Assembly (NCBI GenBank): GCA_902627335.1
Contig: CACOIV010000013.1
Span: 1-40,324, forward strand
Source: an uncultured Prochlorococcus sp.
Lineage (GTDB): Bacteria > Cyanobacteriota > Cyanobacteriia > PCC-6307 > Cyanobiaceae
Direction of reading: 5' to 3'
DNA: 40,324 bases
Each line of letters opens with the position of its first letter. Position 1 is the first letter of the stretch. Below, one piece after another: positions 1-16,386 of this stretch. The notes under the pieces were generated by a model. It was not told the origin of the DNA. It ran no database searches and worked only from the letters and a program-made list of their open reading frames with translations. A program made the translations under genes and the position numbers.

Positions 1-124
1 ATCTCTAAATAAAGCTTATAGTCTTATTGATAAAGCTGTTAAAAAAAATGTTCTTCATAAAAATAATGGTGCAAATAAAAAATCTAGAATTAATAATTTG
101 GTAAAAACAACCCTAAAAGCCTAA
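1..124 (+). CDS. rpsT: 30S ribosomal protein S20, C-terminal part
   Basis: The frame read from base 2 gives 40 residues and a TAA at 122-124. It is a lysine- and asparagine-rich helical tail (SLNKAYSLIDKAVKKNVLHK...) ending in KTTLKA, as in the C-terminus of bacterial S20. S20 binds the 5' domain of 16S rRNA in the small subunit. The start lies outside the window. The order rpsT-tatD-rpoB is common in marine picocyanobacteria, which supports the call. The next gene begins 16 bases downstream, so co-transcription with the TatD gene is likely. Confidence 0.85.
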   Translation, partial: SLNKAYSLIDKAVKKNVLHKNNGANKKSRINNLVKTTLKA

Positions 125-140
125 AACCTAGTCATATATA

Positions 141-935
141 ATGAGTGATATAGTGCTAGTTGATTCCCATTGTCATCTCATATTTGAAAATTTCGAAAAA
201 GATTTTGATGAAGTAGTTGATAGATGGAGATCAAAAGGTGTTAAAAAACTTCTTCATGCTTGCGTTGAATTTGCAGAAATTCCAAAAATCAAATTTATAT
301 CTAATAATTATTCAGAAGTTTTTTATTCAGTAGGACTACATCCTCTTGATGCTAAAAAATGGAATAGTTCTTCCAGATTAATTTTGCAAAAAGCAATAGA
401 TGAGGATAAAAGAATTGTCGCAATAGGAGAATTAGGTCTGGATTTATTTAAAAATAGAGACCTTGACGTACAAATGAATGCTTTAATTCCGCAGATGGAA
501 TTAGCTTATGAGTCTAATTTGCCAGTCATAATTCACTGCAGAGATGCTTCAAGAGAGATGATTGATTTATGTAGACATTTGTCTAAAAACAAAAAGTGCC
601 CGAGGGGGGTATTGCATTGTTGGAGCGGAACTGTAGAGGAGATGCAAGAGTTTTTACAGTTGGGTTTTTATATAAGTTTTAGCGGCATAGTAACGTTTCC
701 CAAAGCTTATCAAACGCATGAATGTGCAAGATTAGTTCCACATGATAAATATCTAATAGAAACTGATTCTCCCTTTTTAGCCCCTGTCCCATTCAGAGGT
801 AAAAGAAATGAACCCTCTTATGTTGAAAATGTTGCGAAGTCAGTAGCGACTATAAGATCAACTAGTTTTAAAACAATTGCTAACGAATCATCAAAGAATG
901 CTGAAGAATTGTTTAAATTTGACTTGGTAAAGTGA
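141..935 (+). CDS. TatD-family metal-dependent deoxyribonuclease
   Basis: 264 residues, the usual length of TatD/YcfH proteins, which fold as a TIM barrel with a two-metal site and hydrolyse DNA, probably in repair. The metal ligands are visible: HCH at residues 10-12, E97 in the GELGLD motif, H132 in IIHCRD, H159 in VLHCWSG and D209 in ETDSPFLAP. The ATG at 141 gives the standard N-terminus (VDSHCHL), so the start is firm. It sits between rpsT and rpoB with 16 and 147 bases of spacing. The family identity is certain. Which paralogue it is (TatD, YcfH or YjjV) cannot be told, so no symbol is given. Confidence 0.93.
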   Translation: MSDIVLVDSHCHLIFENFEKDFDEVVDRWRSKGVKKLLHACVEFAEIPKIKFISNNYSEVFYSVGLHPLDAKKWNSSSRLILQKAIDEDKRIVAIGELGLDLFKNRDLDVQMNALIPQMELAYESNLPVIIHCRDASREMIDLCRHLSKNKKCPRGVLHCWSGTVEEMQEFLQLGFYISFSGIVTFPKAYQTHECARLVPHDKYLIETDSPFLAPVPFRGKRNEPSYVENVAKSVATIRSTSFKTIANESSKNAEELFKFDLVK

Positions 936-992
936 CCAATTATCTGCTAGAATAAAAAATTACTGGTAAATTTTCTTAAATTAATTAAATAT

Positions 993-1023
993 ACATATTT
1001 AAAAACCAAATTTTTGAATATGT
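993..1023 (+). promoter_or_regulatory. Hairpin in the rpoB leader
   Basis: An inverted repeat forms a 13-bp stem: left arm 993-1005 (ACATATTTAAAAA), loop CCAAA at 1006-1010, right arm 1011-1023 (TTTTTGAATATGT). It has one T-G wobble and no bulges. It ends 60 bases before the rpoB ATG. No T-run follows, so it is not a clear terminator for the TatD gene. A leader attenuator or mRNA-stability element is possible. The stem is AT-rich and therefore only moderately stable. Confidence 0.5.
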
Positions 1024-1082
1024 CTTATTAAAAAATTTAGAAGATTAAAAGTAACAATCTTAAAAAAACCCGGATTTCTTGG

Positions 1083-4000
1083 ATGAGCAGTAGCGCTTTA
1101 CAGGTAGCTAAGACAGCTACTTATTTACCAGATTTAGTAGAGGTACAAAGAGCAAGTTTTAAGTGGTTTTTGGAAAAAGGTCTTATCGAAGAACTGCAAA
1201 ATTTTTCTCCAATAACGGATTACACTGGTAAACTTGAGTTGCATTTTATAGGTGAAGAGTATAGGTTAAAACGCCCAAGGCATGATGTAGAAGAAGCTAA
1301 AAGAAGAGATGCGACTTTTGCTTCCCAGATGTACGTAACTTGCAGATTAATCAACAAAGAAACTGGCGAAATTAAAGAGCAAGAAGTTTTTATTGGAGAA
1401 CTCCCCTTAATGACTGAGAGGGGAACATTCATTATCAATGGTGCTGAAAGAGTTATTGTTAACCAAATCGTTAGAAGTCCAGGTGTATACTTCAAGGACG
1501 AACAAGATAAGAATGGAAGAAGAACCTACAATGCAAGTGTTATTCCTAATAGAGGAGCTTGGCTTAAATTTGAAACAGATAAGAATAATTTACTATACGT
1601 AAGGGTAGACAAAACAAGAAAAATTAATGCTCATGTGCTTATGAGAGCAATGGGTCTATCTGATAATGATGTTATTGATAAACTACGCCACCCAGAATTC
1701 TATAAAAACTCTATTGACTCAGCAAATGAAGAGGGTATTACATCAGAGGATCAGGCTTTACTTGAACTCTATAAGAAATTAAGACCTGGAGAACCACCCT
1801 CTGTTTCAGGTGGACAGCAACTTCTTCATAGTAGATTTTTTGATGCAAAAAGATATGATCTCGGAAGGGTTGGGAGATATAAAATCAATAAGAAATTGAG
1901 ACTCACAATCCCTGATAATATAAGAACACTTACTCATGAAGATGTTCTTTCAACAATAGATTATCTTATTAATTTAGAGTTAGATATCGGAGGAGCAAGC
2001 CTAGACGACATTGATCACCTAGGGAATAGGAGAGTTAGATCTGTTGGTGAATTACTTCAAAATCAAGTCAGAGTTGGCCTTAATAGACTTGAAAGAATTA
2101 TTAAAGAGAGAATGACTGTAGGAGAGACAGATTCACTTACTCCTGCTCAATTAGTAAACCCAAAACCATTAGTAGCTGCGATTAAAGAGTTTTTTGGTTC
2201 AAGTCAGTTAAGTCAATTCATGGATCAAACAAATCCACTCGCAGAATTGACGCATAAAAGAAGAATATCCGCTTTAGGACCTGGTGGTCTTACCAGAGAA
2301 AGGGCAGGATTTGCGGTAAGAGATATTCATCCTTCTCATTACGGTAGATTGTGTCCAATTGAGACTCCAGAAGGTCCCAATGCAGGACTAATTAACTCTT
2401 TAGCTACTCATGCAAGAGTAAACGAGTATGGATTTATTGAGACACCTTTTTGGAAAGTTGACAAAGGAAGAGTCATTAAAACTGGTGATCCGATTTATTT
2501 ATCAGCAGACCTTGAAGATGAATGTAGGGTTGCTCCTGGAGATGTAGCAACTGATAATGATGGTTTAATCCTTTCTGATTTAATACCAGTCAGATACAGG
2601 CAAGATTTTGAAAAGGTTCCCCCTTTGCAAGTTGATTATGTACAACTTTCACCTGTTCAAGTAATTTCTGTAGCCACTTCATTAATTCCATTCTTGGAAC
2701 ATGACGATGCAAACAGAGCCCTAATGGGGTCAAATATGCAAAGACAAGCAGTTCCCCTTCTAAGACCAGAAAGGCCATTAGTTGGAACTGGGCTTGAATC
2801 TCAAGTAGCAAGAGATTCTGGGATGGTTCCAATTACAAAAGTTAATGGGACAGTGGCATATGTTGATGCTAATGAAATTGTTGTTAAAGACGAACAAGGA
2901 AATGAGCATGTCCATTATTTGCAAAAGTACCAAAGATCGAATCAGGATACTTGCCTTAATCAAAGGCCAATAGTTAAAAATGGAGATAAAGTTATTTCTG
3001 GGCAAGTTCTTGCTGATGGCTCAGCTTGCGAAGGAGGTGAAATTGCTTTAGGTCAAAATGTTCTTATCGCTTATATGCCTTGGGAGGGATATAACTATGA
3101 AGATGCAATTTTAGTAAGTGAAAGGTTAGTTACTGATGATCTTTATACTTCAGTTCATATAGAAAAGTATGAGATTGAAGCAAGGCAAACTAAGTTAGGA
3201 CCAGAAGAGATTACACGAGAGATACCAAATGTATCTGAAGATAGTTTGAGTAATCTAGATGAAATGGGAATTATAAGAATTGGTGCTTTTGTAGAAAGTG
3301 GAGATATTTTAGTTGGGAAAGTAACTCCTAAAGGTGAATCAGATCAACCTCCTGAAGAGAAACTCCTACGAGCCATTTTTGGTGAGAAAGCAAGAGATGT
3401 AAGGGATAACTCATTAAGAGTTCCTAATACTGAGAAGGGGAGAGTTGTTGATGTCAGAATTTATACAAGAGAACAAGGAGATGAATTACCTCCTGGAGCG
3501 AATATGGTTGTAAGAGTTTACGTAGCACAGAGAAGGAAAATTCAAGTTGGCGATAAAATGGCTGGTAGGCACGGTAATAAAGGAATTATTAGTAGGATTT
3601 TACCAAGAGAGGATATGCCTTACTTACCTGACGGTACGCCTGTTGATATTGTATTGAATCCCTTAGGAGTTCCTAGCAGAATGAATGTTGGACAAGTATT
3701 CGAGTTGCTGATGGGTTGGGCTGCTTCAAATCTTAATTGCAGAGTGAAAGTAGTACCTTTTGACGAAATGTATGGCCCTGAAAAATCTCATCAAACTGTA
3801 CAAGCTTTTCTTCAAGAGGCTTCTCGTCAGGCAGGTAAAGATTGGGTTTATAATCCCGATGATCCTGGAAAACTTTTACTGATAGATGGTCGCTCAGGAG
3901 AACCTTTTGATCAACCAGTTGCTGTTGGTTATTCGCATTTCCTTAAATTAGTTCATCTTGTTGACGATAAAATTCATGCAAGGTCAACTGGGCCCTATTC

Positions 4001-4376
4001 ATTGGTTACTCAGCAGCCTCTTGGAGGTAAAGCTCAGCAAGGAGGTCAACGTTTAGGTGAGATGGAAGTCTGGGCATTAGAAGCTTATGGAGCTGCTTAT
4101 ACCCTCCAAGAGCTATTAACAGTTAAATCAGATGACATGCAAGGCAGAAATGAAGCTCTAAATGCAATAGTTAAGGGCAAACCTATTCCTCGTCCTGGTA
4201 CACCTGAGTCTTTCAAAGTTTTAATGAGAGAATTACAATCTCTAGGTTTAGATATAGCTGTGTATACAGATGAGGGTAAAGAGGTTGATTTAATGCAAGA
4301 TGTTAATGCTAGGAGAAACACTCCTTCAAGGCCAACCTACGAATCATTGGGAACTTCCGAATATGAGGAGGATTAA
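1083..4376 (+). CDS. rpoB: DNA-directed RNA polymerase subunit beta
   Basis: 1097 residues, normal for cyanobacterial RpoB. The beta subunit forms one side of the active-site cleft of RNA polymerase. The sequence carries the rifampicin-pocket region ([20 protein letters not shown]), the following [11 protein letters not shown] and [18 protein letters not shown] blocks, and the C-terminal [12 protein letters not shown] and [18 protein letters not shown] motifs that contact beta'. The residue at the classical resistance hot spot is the sensitive type ([12 protein letters not shown]). ATG 1083 gives the expected N-terminus. The gene leads a polymerase operon: rpoC1 starts 35 bases after its stop. 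The 147-base leader contains a 13-bp hairpin, listed separately. Confidence 0.99.
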   Translation: MSSSALQVAKTATYLPDLVEVQRASFKWFLEKGLIEELQNFSPITDYTGKLELHFIGEEYRLKRPRHDVEEAKRRDATFASQMYVTCRLINKETGEIKEQEVFIGELPLMTERGTFIINGAERVIVNQIVRSPGVYFKDEQDKNGRRTYNASVIPNRGAWLKFETDKNNLLYVRVDKTRKINAHVLMRAMGLSDNDVIDKLRHPEFYKNSIDSANEEGITSEDQALLELYKKLRPGEPPSVSGGQQLLHSRFFDAKRYDLGRVGRYKINKKLRLTIPDNIRTLTHEDVLSTIDYLINLELDIGGASLDDIDHLGNRRVRSVGELLQNQVRVGLNRLERIIKERMTVGETDSLTPAQLVNPKPLVAAIKEFFGSSQLSQFMDQTNPLAELTHKRRISALGPGGLTRERAGFAVRDIHPSHYGRLCPIETPEGPNAGLINSLATHARVNEYGFIETPFWKVDKGRVIKTGDPIYLSADLEDECRVAPGDVATDNDGLILSDLIPVRYRQDFEKVPPLQVDYVQLSPVQVISVATSLIPFLEHDDANRALMGSNMQRQAVPLLRPERPLVGTGLESQVARDSGMVPITKVNGTVAYVDANEIVVKDEQGNEHVHYLQKYQRSNQDTCLNQRPIVKNGDKVISGQVLADGSACEGGEIALGQNVLIAYMPWEGYNYEDAILVSERLVTDDLYTSVHIEKYEIEARQTKLGPEEITREIPNVSEDSLSNLDEMGIIRIGAFVESGDILVGKVTPKGESDQPPEEKLLRAIFGEKARDVRDNSLRVPNTEKGRVVDVRIYTREQGDELPPGANMVVRVYVAQRRKIQVGDKMAGRHGNKGIISRILPREDMPYLPDGTPVDIVLNPLGVPSRMNVGQVFELLMGWAASNLNCRVKVVPFDEMYGPEKSHQTVQAFLQEASRQAGKDWVYNPDDPGKLLLIDGRSGEPFDQPVAVGYSHFLKLVHLVDDKIHARSTGPYSLVTQQPLGGKAQQGGQRLGEMEVWALEAYGAAYTLQELLTVKSDDMQGRNEALNAIVKGKPIPRPGTPESFKVLMRELQSLGLDIAVYTDEGKEVDLMQDVNARRNTPSRPTYESLGTSEYEED

Positions 4377-4396
4377 ACTTTTTCAATAATTTTTAA

Positions 4397-6316
<1,920 letters not shown>

Positions 6317-6320
6317 TTAA

Positions 6321-10445
<4,125 letters not shown>

Positions 10446-10448
10446 TAA

Positions 10449-11704
<1,256 letters not shown>

Positions 11705-11773
11705 TTTTATTTAAAATAAATATTTTAAAAACTTAATTTTAGAGCTAATATAAATTTAATTTGAAGTAACCCA

Positions 11774-11899
11774 GTGAGTTTTATTAGAACAAAAATTCTA
11801 CCTATAGCCATTGTTGGACTTTTTGGAGTTGCTTTTTTTGCAGTTAGTGCAAGAATTTGGTTGCCTGGAGATATGATGTCTCCAGCACCTATTAATTAA
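11774..11899 (+). CDS. 41-residue single-membrane-span peptide, unknown function
   Basis: A GTG-initiated frame encodes 41 residues beginning SFIRTKILPIAIVGLFGVAF and ending SPAPIN. A basic N-terminus (R5, K7) is followed by a hydrophobic helix at about residues 8-26 and a short polar tail, a plan seen in small thylakoid subunits. It has good downstream context: it ends 13 bases before the next gene, on the same strand and without overlap. A TAATAT lies at 11746-11751 as a possible -10 box. I do not recognise the family. The clean fit in the gap and the membrane design support a real gene. Confidence 0.65.
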   Translation: MSFIRTKILPIAIVGLFGVAFFAVSARIWLPGDMMSPAPIN

Positions 11900-11912
11900 G
11901 ATTTTATCCTCG

Positions 11913-12686
11913 ATGGTTAATTCTAAAAAGGAAAATAATGATGATATTTTAGCTGATATAGCTATAGATCCTGATGTTTTAGCTAAAGAATTAGCCGTTG
12001 AGTTAGAGATTGATCCTTTAGAAGAAATTGATAATGATGGGTTTACTAATACTAGTTTAGATGTAACTTCAGAATGCGATCAAGCATTAAAATTTTTAAA
12101 AGGAAATAGGGAAGAGAGGATTCAAGGATTAAAAATATTTTGTGAATATCGAGATGAGCGAGCTTTTCCCTTGCTCTTGCCATTGCTAGACCAATCCTGC
12201 CCTGTAGAGAGAATGAGTGCAGTTTATGCCTTGGGCAGGAATCCCTGCCCTGATGCAGTAAAAAAACTTGTGAGTCTTCTGCAATTTGATGATAATGCTT
12301 ATGTTAGAAGAGCTACTGCATGGAGCTTAGCAAATTATGATAATCAAATAGTATTAGAACCTCTTATAAACGCGTTAAAGAATGATGTATCCTCAGTGAG
12401 ATTGTGGGCATCAAGTTCATTGGCTGAAATAGGAAGCGTTTCATCTAACAATGCGCATTTAGCAGCTGAACAATTATTGATAAGCTTAAAAATAGATAAT
12501 GAACCAGTTGTAAGGAGTAATTGTATCTGGTCTTTATGTCGGCTTTATCAAGGCTTAAGTAACCAATTACAGGAATCTTTTGTGGATGAATGTACAAAAA
12601 TTGCTCTTTTTGATAAAGAACCATCTGTTATGGAGGAAGCAAAAACTGCTCTCGATTCAATGGGAATGAAGGGATTTTATAAATAA
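11913..12686 (+). CDS. HEAT-repeat protein (PBS-lyase-like repeats)
   Basis: 257 residues. After an acidic N-terminal 60 residues come several helical repeats of the HEAT/PBS-lyase type: RAFPLLLPLLDQSCPVERMSAVYALG, DAVKKLVSLLQFDDNAYVRRATAWSLAN and a third with SSVRLWASSSLAEIG. Such repeats form a solenoid for binding proteins. In cyanobacteria they occur in phycobilin lyases (CpcE/F) and NblB-like proteins. High-light Prochlorococcus largely lacks phycobilisomes, so a phycobilin lyase role is unlikely; a scaffold or pigment-protein role is only a guess. It starts 13 bases after the 41-residue peptide and may share its transcript. Confidence 0.88.
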   Translation: MVNSKKENNDDILADIAIDPDVLAKELAVELEIDPLEEIDNDGFTNTSLDVTSECDQALKFLKGNREERIQGLKIFCEYRDERAFPLLLPLLDQSCPVERMSAVYALGRNPCPDAVKKLVSLLQFDDNAYVRRATAWSLANYDNQIVLEPLINALKNDVSSVRLWASSSLAEIGSVSSNNAHLAAEQLLISLKIDNEPVVRSNCIWSLCRLYQGLSNQLQESFVDECTKIALFDKEPSVMEEAKTALDSMGMKGFYK

Positions 12687-12710
12687 AATATTTAAATAAT
12701 GAAATATTTT
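12685..12710 (+). terminator. AT-only hairpin after the HEAT-repeat gene
   Basis: A 9-bp inverted repeat, AAAATATTT (12685-12693) and AAATATTTT (12702-12710), with an 8-base loop overlaps the stop codon region of the HEAT-repeat gene. The right arm ends in TTTT, so it could act as a weak intrinsic terminator. The stem has no G-C pairs, which keeps confidence low. The rest of this 117-base gap holds a TAAGTACTTA palindrome at 12781-12790 and nothing else I can name. Confidence 0.3.
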
Positions 12711-12803
12711 ATATCCAATAATGAAAACAAAGTTACGTTATCAACTTTATTCAGAAATTTTGGTTATTTTATATAAAGTATAAGTACTTAGTGTCTTAAA
12801 TTA

Positions 12804-13019
12804 ATGCCACAAAGAACATTAAGATTCAAAATTCATCAAGATGGACAAGTCCAGGAATCTGTAGAAGGTTTCGAAGGTGATTCCTGCAACAATGCTACAA
12901 AGAATATCGAAGAAGCATTGGGAGAAGTTAAATCTAAAAGATTATCTACAGATGCATTTACTATTAATCAAAACAAAACATTCAACAAATTAAAGAACGA
13001 ATCAAATGTCTCATTTTAG
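12804..13019 (+). CDS. DUF2997 family protein
   Basis: 71 residues. The pattern RFKIHQDGQVQESVEGFEGDSCNNATKNIEEALG matches the DUF2997 family, small proteins found next to DUF1257 in cyanobacteria. The conserved cysteine is C28 (GDSCNNAT). Function is unknown. It overlaps the start of ycf35 by 14 bases (13006-13019), which strongly suggests translational coupling and a joint role. The C-terminal 20 residues are polar and low in complexity. Confidence 0.88.
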   Translation: MPQRTLRFKIHQDGQVQESVEGFEGDSCNNATKNIEEALGEVKSKRLSTDAFTINQNKTFNKLKNESNVSF

Positions 13020-13398
13020 TACTATCAAAACAAAAATTAGAGAAACTGAGCCTCTTATAAAGGCTTTGGATCAATTAGGTTATAACCCTAATCAAGATGA
13101 AAAATTTGTAAAAGGTTATCAAGGCAAATTCACTGCTGTAGATATTAGTGTTGATCTCCCAGAGCGTACTAAAGTTGGTTTTAAGTGGGATACAAATTCC
13201 AATTCATATGAGTTAGTAACTGATTTAGATCTATGGAAATACAACTTACCTGTAGAAAGATTTATTTCCAAAGTCACACAAATGTATGCTTACCATACAA
13301 TAATTGCAAAAACAGAACAGGACGGTTACCAAATAGTTGAACAAAAAAATGAAAGAGATGGTTCTATAGAATTAGTCCTTACTAAATGGGAAGCATAA
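13006..13398 (+). CDS. ycf35: Ycf35 / DUF1257 family protein
   Basis: 130 residues, matching the Ycf35 family (DUF1257), which is encoded in cyanobacteria and in some algal plastids. Diagnostic blocks are the N-terminal MSHFSTIKTKI, the central GFKWD, and the DLDLWKYNLPVERFISKVTQMYAYHTI stretch. No catalytic motif or membrane segment is visible. The biochemical role is unknown. ATG 13006 lies inside the end of the DUF2997 gene, and the ferredoxin gene starts 3 bases after its stop, so the three genes form a tightly coupled unit. Confidence 0.93.
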   Translation: MSHFSTIKTKIRETEPLIKALDQLGYNPNQDEKFVKGYQGKFTAVDISVDLPERTKVGFKWDTNSNSYELVTDLDLWKYNLPVERFISKVTQMYAYHTIIAKTEQDGYQIVEQKNERDGSIELVLTKWEA

Positions 13399-13401
13399 AA
13401 A

Positions 13402-13899
13402 TTGGATTTTGATCCTTCTGCTGCTTTTGGATTTATAGGTGAAACTGAAGAGGTTTCTTTAGATACTAATGTTTTAAAGAATTCTATAAATTTAGATTTA
13501 TCAGATGATCCCAAAAAAGAACTATCAAAAGATAATGAATCCAATTCAAAAGTAGCTTTTGAGCAGTTTATAGACTCCGATAGAATTTCTGGTTTTGAGC
13601 CTGTACTTGGCGGTGAGTTAAGAGAAAAAGCTATTTGGGTTGATGAATCAAATTGTATTGGTTGTCAATATTGCGTACATGTTGCTAATAATACGTTTAT
13701 CGTTGATGAAGATCTTGGTAGAGCAAGAGTTATAAGACAGAATGGAGATACCTTAGAAACAGTCCAAGAGGCAATGGACACATGCCCAGTTGATTGTATG
13801 CACTGGGTTGATTTTGAGGATTTAGAGAGATTAGATGCAAGTCTGAATAGAGATATGTTTCAATCTTTAGGTAAATTACCTAGAGTTAATAGATATTAA
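13402..13899 (+). CDS. 4Fe-4S ferredoxin-domain protein
   Basis: 165 residues. The N-terminal 75 residues are acidic and low in complexity. The C-terminal half is a bacterial-type ferredoxin with cysteines C85, C88, C91 (CIGCQYC) and C128, C132 (TCPVDC), enough for one 4Fe-4S cluster. The VDESNCIGC...ARVIRQNGD pattern resembles cyanobacterial ferredoxins that carry a DnaJ-like or unknown partner domain. Start TTG 13402 follows the ycf35 stop by 3 bases and gives the N-terminus MDFDPSAAFGF; no nearby ATG would keep this block. An aldo/keto reductase follows 17 bases later, so it may be the electron donor, which is inference. Confidence 0.88.
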   Translation: MDFDPSAAFGFIGETEEVSLDTNVLKNSINLDLSDDPKKELSKDNESNSKVAFEQFIDSDRISGFEPVLGGELREKAIWVDESNCIGCQYCVHVANNTFIVDEDLGRARVIRQNGDTLETVQEAMDTCPVDCMHWVDFEDLERLDASLNRDMFQSLGKLPRVNRY

Positions 13900-13916
13900 T
13901 TTGTGTAATTAAATAA

Positions 13917-15116
13917 ATGAGTTTGCCTTGTAGAAGGTTTGGGAGAACAAACATACAAATACCAGTTCTTTCGCTAGGGGGAATGAGATTTCAGCAGAGT
14001 TGGAATCATTTAAATTCGTCAGAAATAACTCTTAAGCAAAGAAATAAAGTAGATAATCTTCTTAATCTTGCAAATAAATATGGTTTTAATCATATAGAAA
14101 CAGCACTTCATTACGGGACATCAGAATTAGAATTAGGTTTTGCAATAGGCAATTCTTATAGAGAATCTATTATTCTCCAAACAAAAATCCCTCCTAATGC
14201 AAACGTAAAGATTTTTACAGAAAATTTGGAAAATAGCTTTAAAAATTTAAAAGTTGCAAAGATAGATTTGGTAGCCATTCATGGTTTAAATAATGAAGAC
14301 CATCTATTTCAATCTATAAGAGATGGAGGTTGCGTTGACGTATTAAGAAAATATCAAAATAAAGGTTTAATAGGTCATATCGGTTTCTCCACTCATGGAC
14401 AATTATCTCTTATAAAAAAAGCAATATCATCCAATAAATTTGATTATGTTAATTTACATTGGTATTTCATAAATCAAAGAAATAAAAATGCAATTAAATT
14501 AGCTAAAAAATATGATGTTGGTGTTTTTATTATTAGTCCAACAGATAAAGGAGGTCATCTTCATACACCCTCAACAAAGCTAATTGATTTATGTAAGCCT
14601 CTTCATCCCATAGTTTTTAATGATCTTTTTTGTCTTCGAAATAAAGATGTTCATACAATAAGTGTGGGCGTAGCAAAAGAAAGTGACTTTGAATATCATT
14701 TAGAAGCCGTATCCCTATTATCAAATGTAAATGATTATGTTCCCAATATAGAAAATAGATTATTGCAAGAATCAATGGACTGTCTTGGAATGGAATGGTA
14801 TTTGAATTGGGATAAAAATTTGCCTAATTGGTATGAGACTCCAGGGATGATTAATATACCTGTTTTAATTTGGCTCTCAAATTTAATTGATGCTTGGGAT
14901 ATGAAAGATTTTGCAAAATCTAGATATCAACTCCTTGGAAATGGGAGTCATTGGTTCCCTGGCAATAATGCGAATTTACTTGATACAGATATAAGTGCAG
15001 ATGAATTAATCAAATTATTAAAAAACCATATTAATGCAAAAAAAGTTATCTCTAAATTAAGGTTTCTTAAAAATAGTTTTGGAAATAATCAGATTCAAAG
15101 ATTATCAACTAATTAA
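13917..15116 (+). CDS. Aldo/keto reductase family oxidoreductase (COG1453-like)
   Basis: 399 residues. The N-terminal 270 form the aldo/keto reductase barrel: LSLGGMRFQQSW, then HIETALHYGTSELELG holding the catalytic tyrosine, the lysine in QTKIPP, and VAIHGLN with the histidine. The C-terminal 120 residues correspond to the extra domain of COG1453 proteins. In many relatives that domain binds iron-sulfur clusters, but the CxxCxxC motif is absent here, leaving only scattered cysteines. This protein may therefore borrow its cluster from the ferredoxin encoded just upstream. Substrate unknown. The 3' end overlaps the convergent rsmG gene by 4 bases. Confidence 0.88.
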   Translation: MSLPCRRFGRTNIQIPVLSLGGMRFQQSWNHLNSSEITLKQRNKVDNLLNLANKYGFNHIETALHYGTSELELGFAIGNSYRESIILQTKIPPNANVKIFTENLENSFKNLKVAKIDLVAIHGLNNEDHLFQSIRDGGCVDVLRKYQNKGLIGHIGFSTHGQLSLIKKAISSNKFDYVNLHWYFINQRNKNAIKLAKKYDVGVFIISPTDKGGHLHTPSTKLIDLCKPLHPIVFNDLFCLRNKDVHTISVGVAKESDFEYHLEAVSLLSNVNDYVPNIENRLLQESMDCLGMEWYLNWDKNLPNWYETPGMINIPVLIWLSNLIDAWDMKDFAKSRYQLLGNGSHWFPGNNANLLDTDISADELIKLLKNHINAKKVISKLRFLKNSFGNNQIQRLSTN

Positions 15117-15880
15117 TTACCTAATGGGTATTTACTTGGCTTTCCAATTCCTCTTGGATAAGAAATTGGACAATTTCCTTTAGATTTTATAAAAATTACA
15201 TTCCTTTCACCTTTATTTGCAGGTAATTGTTTAAATTTAATTTTATTTATTTTTCCATTTAATATAGCCACTGCTTTTTTTAATTTATTATGATCGTTTT
15301 CTTGCCATTTTCCGCAATATATTAAGCCTAATCCATTTGTTTTTAATAATGGTAAAAGATATTCTGAAACGGTAGGTGCGCTGCTTACAGCCCTTGCCGT
15401 GCCAATATCGAAGTTATGTCTAAATTCTAAATTATGGCCTATCTTTTCAATGCGGTCATTAATAATATGAATTTTGTTTTCAAAATTCATACTTTCAACA
15501 ATTTGTTTAAGAGCATTTGTTTTTTTTAAAGAAGAATCTATTAAATATATTTCTGAACTTGGATGTGTAATAGCATAAGCTAATCCCGGGAAACCACAAC
15601 CTGATCCAATATCAATAAATTTTTTATTTTCAAATAATTTATTTGAACCCTTAAAGAAAGGCCAGACACTATCATAAACTTGTGATATCCAAAAATCATT
15701 TCCATCTATAAGTCTTGTAAGGTTTGATATTTTATTAAGTTTTTGAATTAATTCTTTTAATCTTGAAAACATTTCTAATTCATCTTTATCTAGTAGGTTT
15801 TCTAGTTCTTTTTTATGTGATATTTGAATCATATTTTTAACTAATATTTTAAATTTTTTGTGATCATATAGTGTATTCAC
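15113..15880 (-). CDS. rsmG: 16S rRNA (guanine-N7) methyltransferase RsmG (GidB)
   Basis: RsmG methylates G527 of 16S rRNA using SAM. The SAM-binding loop FIDIGSGCGFPGLAYAI and the acidic strand EIYLIDSS are plain, as is the later GTARAVSSAP block. The longest frame starts at GTG 15880 and gives 255 residues. The ATG at 15832 gives 239 residues and begins just before the family's first conserved stretch (LLDKDELEMFSRL), so it is an equally good or better start. The gene is flanked by a convergent aldo/keto reductase (4-base overlap) and a divergent J-domain gene. Confidence 0.94.
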   Translation of the reverse strand: MNTLYDHKKFKILVKNMIQISHKKELENLLDKDELEMFSRLKELIQKLNKISNLTRLIDGNDFWISQVYDSVWPFFKGSNKLFENKKFIDIGSGCGFPGLAYAITHPSSEIYLIDSSLKKTNALKQIVESMNFENKIHIINDRIEKIGHNLEFRHNFDIGTARAVSSAPTVSEYLLPLLKTNGLGLIYCGKWQENDHNKLKKAVAILNGKINKIKFKQLPANKGERNVIFIKSKGNCPISYPRGIGKPSKYPLGN

Positions 15881-15920
15881 TTTATATAGAATAGATTACA
15901 ATTGTTATAAAGAATTTATT

Positions 15921-16367
15921 TTGAAAGGGGAAAAAAATTATTATAAAATTTTAGGTGTTCATGAAAAAGCCTCAAGTCATGAATTGAGAAAGGCTTTTTG
16001 TAAGTTAACCAAAGAATTACATCCAGATACTACTTCATTAAATCTTGAAGATGCCAAAATAAGATTGCAAACAGTATTGGAAGCCTATGAAAATTTAAAT
16101 AATCCTAATCTTCGTAATATTTACGATAGTAGATTAAAAAATGTTCTTGTTAGAGATCAAGAGAAAAATTTAGATAATTTAAATTCTTATGCTGAAGATT
16201 CAAAAATATCTAACTCAATTGGGAATAGAAGACCTTTCTCTAATGGGGAAATGTTCTCATTATTTTTATTAGTAATAGTTATATTTTCAAGCTTAATGTT
16301 TGCTTTGTTATTTGCAAACTTCACTGGTAAAGAATTTAATTCAATACCTATGTGGTTAATAAAATAA
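15921..16367 (+). CDS. J-domain protein with a C-terminal membrane anchor
   Basis: 148 residues. Residues 6-72 form a DnaJ J-domain (YYKILGVHEKASSHELRKAF) with the HPD motif at H34-P35-D36, which stimulates Hsp70 ATPase. There is no zinc-finger or substrate domain, so this is a type III J-protein. A hydrophobic helix at about residues 112-134 would anchor it in the membrane with the J-domain in the cytoplasm. The start is TTG 15921, directly before a conserved J-domain N-terminus; no ATG fits. DUF3143 follows after 19 bases. The likely role is recruiting DnaK to the thylakoid or plasma membrane. Confidence 0.88.
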   Translation: MKGEKNYYKILGVHEKASSHELRKAFCKLTKELHPDTTSLNLEDAKIRLQTVLEAYENLNNPNLRNIYDSRLKNVLVRDQEKNLDNLNSYAEDSKISNSIGNRRPFSNGEMFSLFLLVIVIFSSLMFALLFANFTGKEFNSIPMWLIK

Positions 16368-16386
16368 AAAATAATTTATTTATAAA

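Noticed and set aside
2590..2832. Minus-strand ORF inside rpoB, and similar antisense ORFs (for example 1220-1495, 4097-4321, 8984-9250)
   Set aside because: They lie wholly within strongly conserved genes on the other strand and show no family motifs; they are shadows of the real coding frame.
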